Shown: positions 24,100-28,530 of the stretch, in pieces
Numbering within the stretch: position 1 is the first letter of the stretch
How the letters are laid out: each line of letters begins with the position of its first letter
DNA from: CAYQUL01 sp964568925
GTDB lineage: Bacteria > Patescibacteriota > Microgenomatia > UBA8517
Direction of reading: 5' to 3'
Length of the DNA stretch: 28,530 bases
NCBI GenBank assembly: GCA_964568925.1
Contig: CAZMSJ010000013.1
Coordinates: 1 to 28,530, forward strand
The notes under the pieces: generated by a model
The model's database searches: none
The model's input: the letters and a program-made list of their open reading frames with translations, nothing else
What the model was told of the DNA's origin: nothing
Translations under genes and position numbers: made by a program

Positions 24100-24108
24100 A
24101 GTATATCA
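24100..24108 (-). promoter_or_regulatory. Extended -10 promoter of ftsH
   Basis: TGA-TATACT on the - strand; the -10 proper is 24105-24100. The predicted leader is only about 12 nt, and no clear Shine-Dalgarno is present. Confidence 0.5.
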
Positions 24109-24125
24109 CTCACACAGAGTCACTG

Positions 24126-24491
24126 CTAGCGGACCTTTGTACCGTTTGGAACAGCAGCTGAGAGATGAAAGAACACTGGTGCGACGTCTTCTGATGGCTC
24201 TTCCCCTGGTGCTGCCATAATCATCATCCCTTCGCTGAATTCATACTCACCATTTTCGTCCTTTGGTCCAATTCTCTTTGGTGCAAGATTAACAACGAAC
24301 GGAAATTGTTTGCCTAACACATCTTCTGGAGTATAAAACTTCATAATGCCAGAAAATATTTTTCTTGTTTTTATCTCATCCCCAAAGTCTACGGTTAGTC
24401 GCATAACCCAATGACTCCAGGTAGGCACGTCTGCCGCAATAACAGTACCGATGCGAATATCAACATTTGCAAAATCTTCAATTGAAATCAT
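24126..24491 (-). CDS. tRNA-binding-domain protein (CsaA / MetRS C-terminal type)
   Basis: A 121-aa OB-fold protein of the EMAP/tRNA-bind family. It begins ISIEDFANVDIRIGTVIAAD, the standard first strands, and has KIFSGIMKFYTPEDVLGK and VVNLAPKRIG, the pattern found at the C-terminus of methionyl-tRNA synthetases, followed by EGMMIMAA. The N-terminal synthetase part is missing; the gene starts 9 nt after trpS stops, so it could be a free tRNA-binding factor or a trans-acting appendage of a synthetase. A 20-residue acidic insertion (about 80-105) precedes the last strand. CsaA-type chaperone function is an alternative. Confidence 0.8.
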   Translation of the reverse strand: MISIEDFANVDIRIGTVIAADVPTWSHWVMRLTVDFGDEIKTRKIFSGIMKFYTPEDVLGKQFPFVVNLAPKRIGPKDENGEYEFSEGMMIMAAPGEEPSEDVAPVFFHLSAAVPNGTKVR

Positions 24492-24500
24492 AGGAATTGT

Positions 24501-25481
24501 TTAATTAAGGAAACCGATTTTATCAAATACAGCTGAGAGTTTCTTGTGAGAAATGTCGTAAGCCTTCTCTCGTCCTTCAGTAAGTATTGGAGATAACACA
24601 TCTTCACTCATAAAGTGCTCATACTTTTCCTGAAGCTCACTTAAGAATGCGCCAACCTGGTCAGCCACTGCAATTTTAAAGTCTTTGTACCCTACTCCAG
24701 TAAAATCTTTTTCAAGTTCTTGTACAGCCTTTCCTGAAAGAGATGAGAGTATTGATAACAAATTGGAAACACCAGGACGAGACTCATCAAAAGATACTCG
24801 ATTTTCACTGTCAGTCGTTGCATGCAATATTTTTTCTCGAGCAGCCTCTGGAGCATCGAGTAAATCAATTGTCCCTTTTGGATCAGTGATGCTTTTACTC
24901 ATCTTCTTTTCTGGATTGGTTAAACTCATAACTCTTCCACCAACAGAAAGGATTTTTGGTTCTGGTAATACAAATGTCTCACCGAGACGTGAATTAAAAC
25001 GCTCTGCAACATCTCGAGCCAACTCTACATGTTGTTTTTGATCTTCACCGACAGGAACATGGGTTGTGTCATAAAGCAAAATATCAGCAGCCATTAATGC
25101 TGGGTAATCAAACAGACCGACACTAACTGATTCTTTTCCATCTGACTTCTCCTTGTACTGTGTCATTCGATTCATCTGCCCCATCGTCAAAAAACAATTT
25201 AATACCCAACCGAGGTTTGCATGATCTGGGTTTTGTGATTGCACAAAAAGAAGTGATTTTTTTGGATCAATCCCTGCAGCCAAAAGAAATGCAACCAATT
25301 GCAACGACTGAAGATGTAACTCTTTCGGATCTTGATCAACTGTTATTGCATGAAGATCCACGACACAAAAGATATTCAAACCATCTGACTGTGAATCGAC
25401 CCACTGATTAATGGCGCCAATATAATTTCCCAAGTGGAGACGACCTGAAGGTTTAATTCCTGAAAAAACTCGCTTATCCAT
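24501..25481 (-). CDS. trpS: Tryptophanyl-tRNA synthetase
   Basis: Charges tRNA-Trp in the cytoplasm. The 326-aa class Ic enzyme has SGIKPSGRLHLGN (about 7-19, the HIGH-equivalent), MTQYKEKS, GEDQKQHVELARDVAERFN (about 143-161), and the KMSKS loop (KKMSKS). The length is normal. A longer frame to 25556 adds 25 residues before the conserved start; the ATG at 25481 is preferred because a TATTAT lies 6 nt upstream. It heads a unit with the tRNA-binding protein. Confidence 0.96.
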   Translation of the reverse strand: MDKRVFSGIKPSGRLHLGNYIGAINQWVDSQSDGLNIFCVVDLHAITVDQDPKELHLQSLQLVAFLLAAGIDPKKSLLFVQSQNPDHANLGWVLNCFLTMGQMNRMTQYKEKSDGKESVSVGLFDYPALMAADILLYDTTHVPVGEDQKQHVELARDVAERFNSRLGETFVLPEPKILSVGGRVMSLTNPEKKMSKSITDPKGTIDLLDAPEAAREKILHATTDSENRVSFDESRPGVSNLLSILSSLSGKAVQELEKDFTGVGYKDFKIAVADQVGAFLSELQEKYEHFMSEDVLSPILTEGREKAYDISHKKLSAVFDKIGFLN

Positions 25482-25487
25482 GAGGAG

Positions 25488-25493
25488 ATAATA
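25488..25493 (-). promoter_or_regulatory. -10 element TATTAT of trpS, leaderless start
   Basis: TATTAT on the - strand ends 6 nt before the ATG at 25481. No convincing -35. Confidence 0.5.
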
Positions 25494-25543
25494 ACACAAA
25501 TAAGCAAACAGACTCATCTGACAAACACAAAACTCCTTGTCCT

Positions 25544-25572
25544 TTGAGCTTGTCACAAATATGGGGTATAAT
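25544..25572 (+). promoter_or_regulatory. Sigma70-type promoter of the first SPFH-like gene
   Basis: TTGAGC (25544-25549), a 17-nt spacer and TATAAT (25567-25572). The last 16 nt (AAATATGGGGTATAAT) are identical to the promoter at 26282-26310. Confidence 0.75.
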
Positions 25573-25607
25573 AGACATCTGGAAGGTAAGTTTTTAAGGA
25601 GCAGAAA

Positions 25608-26201
25608 TTGAATACTACTGTCACAGATGTCCTAGCTGCACTAATTAAAATATGTGTATATCTGGCAGGGCTCGGTTTGTTTTGGATCTTTGTGTATATT
25701 GGATACAACTTCCTCAAATGGGTGTGTAACGGAATTTTGTCGTTATTTCGCTTTGTAGTTGAGGAAGATGAGGTTGTTATTGCTACCAATCGTATTGGAC
25801 CACTGACAACAACGGTCTTTTTTGAGGGAACATATTTTCGCTTTCGGTTCTTGTACAACCTGTTTTCAATGGATAACCCTCTTTCCTATACCGTGTATTC
25901 CACGATAACAACTAGTGAGGGCATCACAGTAAAAAGACGGTTGTTCTCAGAAATAACAGTGATGGACATCGCAACAGCCCAAACCATCGAGTTTCTCAAG
26001 GGTACTCAGTTAGAAAACACACAAAGAGAAATTCTGGAAGACGAATCAAAATCAGTCGGAATTATTAATGTGTGCACTACAACGGCCCCCTCTAATGAAA
26101 ATAGAGAGAAGCTGTCTACCTTACTTGGAGCCAATGGGTTAAGCCTTGTTTTTCTCGAGTATGGTGAGGTTAAGATCACGCCCAAAAAACGTCAATTGTA
26201 G
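25608..26201 (+). CDS. Membrane-anchored protein, possibly SPFH/band-7-like
   Basis: A 197-aa protein with one or two N-terminal hydrophobic helices (about 12-34 and 36-48), then a soluble beta-rich region. The passage EEDEVVIATNRIGPLTTTVFFEG (about 52-74) and the later TTSEGITVKRRLFSEITVMDIATA resemble in outline the first strands of stomatin/SPFH domains (exposed-loop GxV..GP and a strand with G-I-T-V-K), but identity is weak and other folds are possible. The start is a TTG at 25608, decided by AAGGAG 6 nt upstream. It has its own promoter and terminator. The next gene is similar in plan. Confidence 0.55.
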   Translation: MNTTVTDVLAALIKICVYLAGLGLFWIFVYIGYNFLKWVCNGILSLFRFVVEEDEVVIATNRIGPLTTTVFFEGTYFRFRFLYNLFSMDNPLSYTVYSTITTSEGITVKRRLFSEITVMDIATAQTIEFLKGTQLENTQREILEDESKSVGIINVCTTTAPSNENREKLSTLLGANGLSLVFLEYGEVKITPKKRQL

Positions 26202-26211
26202 GAGTGGGTTG

Positions 26212-26237
26212 CCGGTACATAATGTACCGGTCTTTTT
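26212..26237 (+). terminator. Rho-independent terminator
   Basis: Perfect 7-bp stem CCGGTAC / GTACCGG with a 5-nt loop followed by TCTTTTT, 11 nt after the stop of the first SPFH-like gene. Confidence 0.85.
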
Positions 26238-26281
26238 GTCCGTAAAAAACGGCATTTAGCCTCAAATTCCCCGATTATTTC

Positions 26282-26310
26282 TTGACAAATAAAGAAATAT
26301 GGGGTATAAT
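26282..26310 (+). promoter_or_regulatory. Perfect consensus sigma70 promoter of the second membrane gene
   Basis: TTGACA (26282-26287), 17 nt, TATAAT (26305-26310): an exact match to both hexamers, the best promoter in the window. Confidence 0.9.
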
Positions 26311-26346
26311 TTATCATTATTTTGTGATCCTTTAGGAGGGATTGGA

Positions 26347-26826
26347 ATGAATGAGATTTTAGTACTCAACGGGCGGGCCTTTCCAGTATGGTTTTGGATT
26401 GTTTCGGCAATCAGTATCCCAGTGTTTTTTTGGTTCGTGATTGGCTGGATCAAGGAATTTCTTGAACTCTCGATAAAGCTGTTTAGCCACAGCGACACGG
26501 AGATCTGTCAGGAACTAGATAGATCTTTTGAGTTAGAAGTTGAAGCATCTGGGCGTAACGGCTCGGGTATTTTGACCAAAGTTGTCGTCACATTTAGAGG
26601 TACAGACCTCGGTGGTAGTCTTAATAAGGAAGCTTTCGCTACTGAAGTTGAGACAGAAATCTCAAAAATCGCTCGTTCTGTTCTCATCCAGAAGGTTGAA
26701 GACCAGATAAACCAGACCATCGGAACAAGCGATAAGCTGGTTTTGTCGAGAATTGCACGGAAGTACTCAGTGCAAATGAATGAGGTTACATGCCTGGTCA
26801 CACATGAGCATGTGTATTCTCGTTAA
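26347..26826 (+). CDS. Membrane-anchored protein, possibly SPFH-related helical half
   Basis: A 159-aa protein with an N-terminal TM helix (about 12-36), then a cytoplasmic or external domain ending in a helix-rich part (FATEVETEISKIARSVLIQKVEDQ) and a final strand. The helical stretch and the closing strand recall the second half of an SPFH domain, so this and the 197-aa gene might together form an SPFH-like complex; this is a low-confidence inference. The start is the ATG at 26347 with AGGAGGG about 7 nt upstream. An earlier ATG at 26299 overlaps the promoter and is rejected. Confidence 0.55.
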   Translation: MNEILVLNGRAFPVWFWIVSAISIPVFFWFVIGWIKEFLELSIKLFSHSDTEICQELDRSFELEVEASGRNGSGILTKVVVTFRGTDLGGSLNKEAFATEVETEISKIARSVLIQKVEDQINQTIGTSDKLVLSRIARKYSVQMNEVTCLVTHEHVYSR

Positions 26827-26837
26827 GAAAATTTTGA

Positions 26838-26863
26838 AACCGCCGTCACTGGCGGTTTTATTG
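26838..26863 (+). terminator. Rho-independent terminator
   Basis: 7-bp stem AACCGCC / GGCGGTT with a 6-nt loop, followed by TTATT. It closes the 159-aa gene and faces the tRNA genes transcribed in the opposite direction. Confidence 0.8.
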
Positions 26864-26879
26864 TGTGAAGAAAACAGTG

Positions 26880-26952
26880 TGTCAAGGGAGAGGATCGAAC
26901 TCTCGACCGCAGGTTTATGAATCCTGTGCTCTACCATCTGAGCTACCTTGAC
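26880..26952 (-). tRNA. tRNA with CAU anticodon (Met elongator-like)
   Basis: Full cloverleaf on the - strand: acceptor GTCAAGG / CCTTGAC, D-stem GCTC / GAGC with a normal GG-containing loop, anticodon loop TTCATAA (anticodon CAU), and T-arm GAGAG TTCGATC CTCTC. The closing pair of the anticodon stem is A31-A39 (mismatch), leaving four good pairs. Discriminator A; no CCA is encoded. CAU may mean elongator Met or, with lysidine, Ile2; G1-C72 and the C11-G24 pair argue against initiator. Confidence 0.9.
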
Positions 26953-26965
26953 GTAGTTATTGGGT

Positions 26966-26974
26966 ATTTTAGCA
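26966..26974 (-). promoter_or_regulatory. Extended -10 promoter of the tRNA
   Basis: TGC-TAAAAT on the - strand (-10 at 26971-26966), about 14 nt before the tRNA 5' end at 26952. It lies after the terminator of the intron-bearing tRNA, so the two tRNAs are probably separate units. Confidence 0.5.
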
Positions 26975-26981
26975 TATTCTC

Positions 26982-27009
26982 AAGAAAAACACGCTCATTT
27001 GCGTGTTTT
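26982..27009 (-). terminator. Terminator of the intron-bearing tRNA transcript
   Basis: 9-bp stem AAAACACGC / GCGTGTTTT with a 6-nt loop followed on the - strand by a T-rich TCTTG. A further hairpin (CTCGA / TCGAG, 27028-27041) lies between it and the tRNA 3' end at 27059. Confidence 0.75.
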
Positions 27010-27058
27010 CAATGAAACAAAGAAGCCCTCGACTTCTCGAGAGCTGCCTTTGTACTTG

Positions 27059-27331
27059 TTGCGATGCCGGGAATTGAACCCGGTCAAAGAGATTATGCAA
27101 TTTTTTTCTCCAATTTCTTGAAGGATCGGACTATGTCATATCCCCTTACCTAAAAGTTGGGATTTTCGCGTGTAGTCTCTACGGAGTCCTCATTCATATG
27201 ATTGAGGTTCCCTCGGCATTGCCTTGCTTAAAAAATAAGTTTAGGTTTCACCGATATAGCGAAATTCTCATTAGACATTACTGTTTAATGGGCCCATTTT
27301 GAGCCTCCTGTGCGCCGTACACCACACCGCA
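27059..27331 (-). tRNA. tRNA with CAU anticodon, interrupted by a group I intron
   Basis: Exon 1 (27331-27302) and exon 2 (27097-27059) join to a complete tRNA on the - strand. The acceptor TGCGGTG / CATCGCA pairs in all 7 positions (one G-U). The D-stem is GTGT / GCAC with an unusually short loop ACGGC. The anticodon stem GGAGG / TCTCT has G-C, A-U and G-U pairs only, and the loop is CTCATAA. The variable loop has 4 nt; the T-arm is CCGGG TTCAATT CCCGG; discriminator A, and CCA is not encoded. The lack of three G-C pairs in the anticodon stem and the U11-A24 pair argue against initiator; Met or Ile2 remain. The short D-loop is odd. Confidence 0.88.
27098..27301 (-). ncRNA. Group I self-splicing intron, 204 nt, no ORF
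   Basis: Inserted directly after U33, before the CAU anticodon. The 5' exon ends in GGCU, which pairs with GGCC of the guide sequence (P1 with the required U-G). The three bases before that guide (ATG) pair with CAU of the 3' exon (P10), and the intron ends in G. P3 TTTCGC / GCGAAA, P7 GACTA / TAGTC (in GAGACTACACG and GACATAGTCCG, the usual core motifs; 27177-27173 and 27133-27129) and P8 ATCCC / GGGAT are complementary. It contains no homing endonuclease frame. Confidence 0.88.
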
Positions 27332-27348
27332 TGTTTCAAACGAGCCAT

Positions 27349-27377
27349 ATTGTAGCATTTTTAGCCTACAAAAACAA
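27349..27377 (-). promoter_or_regulatory. Promoter of the intron-bearing tRNA
   Basis: TTGTTT (27377-27372), a 17-nt spacer and TGC-TACAAT (-10 at 27354-27349) on the - strand; start expected near 27342, about 11 nt before the mature tRNA. It overlaps the last codons of the FtsB-like gene. Confidence 0.65.
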
Positions 27378-27758
27378 TTTTGCCCACTTCTTCCAGTTTG
27401 GATCAGGCAAGGCAATTTCAGCTTTCTGCTTTTTACGAGGAGACAGCGCAATCAAGGTTTGGTCTTCTGGAAGAAAAATGACCTGCTCCCCTTCCTTGGC
27501 TAAACCAAGCTTGTCACGCATGATTGTCTCCTGATAGGTGTCAGTGCTCATCTGAGCAACTGTTTCTTGAAGATGGTCGAACTCAGACTGCTGAGTTGAA
27601 AGCTTTTTTTGGGCACTGTTGAGCTCATTTTGAGATTTAACCAAAAGTGTGGCATTCCTGAAAATCGAAATAGTGACAATTGTTGCTCCGATAAGTAAGC
27701 CCCATCGCTGCCCAATTTCCCATATTCTATTGTTATTGACTTGTTTCGTCCTATGCAT
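27366..27758 (-). CDS. FtsB/DivIC-like septum formation initiator protein
   Basis: Single-pass membrane protein of the divisome that, in other bacteria, forms a complex with FtsL and FtsQ. The 130-aa product has a short basic cytoplasmic start, a TM helix (about 17-35), a coiled coil with heptad-like Leu/Gln pattern (about 40-72), and the family's closing motif with YQETIMRDKLGLAKEGEQVIFLP (about 74-96), followed by a basic tail. It is divergent from the recombinase gene. No clear Shine-Dalgarno precedes the ATG. Confidence 0.85.
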   Translation of the reverse strand: MHRTKQVNNNRIWEIGQRWGLLIGATIVTISIFRNATLLVKSQNELNSAQKKLSTQQSEFDHLQETVAQMSTDTYQETIMRDKLGLAKEGEQVIFLPEDQTLIALSPRKKQKAEIALPDPNWKKWAKLFL

Positions 27759-27787
27759 ATATACTGTTTGCGATCCTATACTTTAAG

Positions 27788-27823
27788 GTCAACACATATA
27801 TAGTGTAGTCTCATAGTGTTGAC
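27788..27823. promoter_or_regulatory. 8-bp inverted repeat in the divergent ftsB-like/xer intergenic region
   Basis: GTCAACAC (27788-27795) and GTGTTGAC (27816-27823) are perfect inverted repeats 20 nt apart. The right arm overlaps the -35 TTGACA of the recombinase promoter, so a bound dimer could control both genes. Confidence 0.4.
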
Positions 27824-27847
27824 AATGTGTTTTACCTGTGTTATTAT
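27819..27847 (+). promoter_or_regulatory. Consensus sigma70 promoter of the recombinase gene
   Basis: TTGACA (27819-27824), a 17-nt spacer and TATTAT (27842-27847); the ATG at 27872 follows a leader of about 18 nt. Confidence 0.8.
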
Positions 27848-27871
27848 ACCTGCTTGAGTCACATTACACAT

Positions 27872-28530
27872 ATGAATTCGCAAAAAGAAACAGTTAAAAA
27901 TTGGGTACCTCAATTCGTTGAGAGTCTCAGAGAAAAACACCGATCTCCAGCAACGGTGCTAGCTTATCGTGCTGACTTGGAACAACTCGTCGCTTTCCTT
28001 TCTGAACAAAAGAAAGAAACTGTTGATGAAGTCACCCAAGAAAGTATTGAAGCTTTCCGTGACTACCTCATTAACCAAAAGTACACTGCAAAGTCAGTTT
28101 CTCGAAAATTGAATGCTATTAAGACCTTCTTCCGATGGCTTAAAGAGAACAATGCATTAAGTACTGATCCTTCTCGAGAAGTAAGTCATCCAAAAATCGA
28201 AGCAAGTGCACCTAAGTTCTTAACTGAAGCACAATATCGATATTTGAGAGATATTGTCCGATCAGACTTAAGAATTGCAGCTATCATTGAGCTTATTTTG
28301 CAAACAGGAATGCGAATTTCTGAAGTTGCCAACTTAAAGCTTGAGCACGTTGCTCATGACGAGATCACAATTGAAGCTTATGCAACACAACCAGGTCGAA
28401 CTGTTGTCCTAAACAGTGCAGCTCGATTCTTAATTGAGGATTACCTCCGAGTACGCCCTACTGCAAATGCATCTATCTTCCTTTTTGTCAGTAAAAACGG
28501 AAAACAATTGGCAGTACGTAACATCCGTGC
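27872..28530 (+). CDS. Tyrosine recombinase XerC/XerD type (3' truncated by window)
   Basis: Site-specific recombinase, probably for chromosome dimer resolution. The visible 219 residues show the SAM-like N-terminal DNA-binding domain (about 8-95; SPATVLAYRADLEQLVAFL, then SVSRKLNAIKTFFRWL) and the start of the catalytic domain with the first active-site Arg in TGMRISEVANL. The other catalytic residues (Lys, HxxR, His/Trp, Tyr) lie partly or wholly beyond the edge, so activity cannot be checked. The N-domain and arginine motif look like the housekeeping Xer type rather than a phage integrase, but an integron- or mobile-element-type enzyme is not excluded. It has a consensus promoter. Confidence 0.9.
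   Translation, partial: MNSQKETVKNWVPQFVESLREKHRSPATVLAYRADLEQLVAFLSEQKKETVDEVTQESIEAFRDYLINQKYTAKSVSRKLNAIKTFFRWLKENNALSTDPSREVSHPKIEASAPKFLTEAQYRYLRDIVRSDLRIAAIIELILQTGMRISEVANLKLEHVAHDEITIEAYATQPGRTVVLNSAARFLIEDYLRVRPTANASIFLFVSKNGKQLAVRNIR

Noticed and set aside
25482..25556. N-terminal extension of TrpS
   Set aside because: The 25 extra residues have no family similarity and cover the TATTAT promoter element.
26299..26346. Upstream ATG at 26299 as start of the 159-aa gene
   Set aside because: It lies inside the -35/-10 promoter region; the ATG at 26347 has an AGGAGGG Shine-Dalgarno.
27059..27331. tmRNA (ssrA) reading of the region ending in a T-arm with GGGTTCAATTCCC
   Set aside because: The 5' and 3' parts pair as a complete tRNA with a CAU anticodon; the insert has group I core motifs and no tag-peptide frame.
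27759..27792. Minus-strand promoter of the FtsB-like gene from TTGACC
   Set aside because: No -10 hexamer exists at 16-19 nt; TATATA lies too far from the -35 and too near the ATG.
1..28530. CRISPR array, insertion sequence or prophage
   Set aside because: No direct-repeat/spacer pattern, transposase or terminal inverted repeats were found; the only recombinase is Xer-like.

Overview
The window looks like a contig from a small-genome, Gram-positive-like candidate-phyla (CPR) bacterium. The Microgenomates side is my best guess, but no rRNA is present to test it. Supporting signs are AT-rich dense coding, many short hypotheticals, a stand-alone 5'-3' exonuclease, tRNAs without an encoded CCA end, and a group I intron in a tRNA. 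UGA is used as a stop (fpg, and the GH/PQQ overlap), so recoded lineages are disfavoured.

Layout. Positions 1-404 carry the end of one gene and a small overlapping gene on the + strand. From 439 to about 25,481 nearly everything is on the - strand. It starts with small hypotheticals, a GT-B glycosyltransferase, a YdjM-like membrane protein and pth. Next come a TPM-domain protein and a LemA-like lipoprotein in one operon, then a double zinc-ribbon membrane protein. These are followed by an archaeal-type ATP-dependent DNA ligase, a Fic/winged-helix protein, nnrD, recF and fpg. Positions 14,293-21,291 form the cell-surface carbohydrate block: a GT4, a GH-A-like glycosidase with a C-terminal dockerin, a PQQ-type beta-propeller with an N-terminal dockerin, and a membrane-anchored protein with a cohesin-like domain. 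Positions 21,341-25,481 hold the 5'-3' exonuclease, ftsH, a tRNA-binding-domain protein and trpS.

The right end (25,544-28,530) has two + strand membrane-anchored proteins under near-identical sigma70 promoters and two - strand tRNAs with CAU anticodons. One of these tRNAs is split by a 204-nt group I intron. The window closes with an FtsB/DivIC-like gene divergent from a XerC/D recombinase cut by the window edge.

Three observations stand out. (1) The surface block encodes both halves of a putative cohesin-dockerin assembly next to each other. (2) At least eight genes have a -10 hexamer only 6-8 nt before the start codon, implying widespread leaderless transcripts. Internal operon genes and a few others have Shine-Dalgarno sequences instead. 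(3) The intron sits directly before the anticodon and shows complementary P1, P3, P7, P8 and P10 pairings. All functional calls come from reading motifs by eye; no database search was run.
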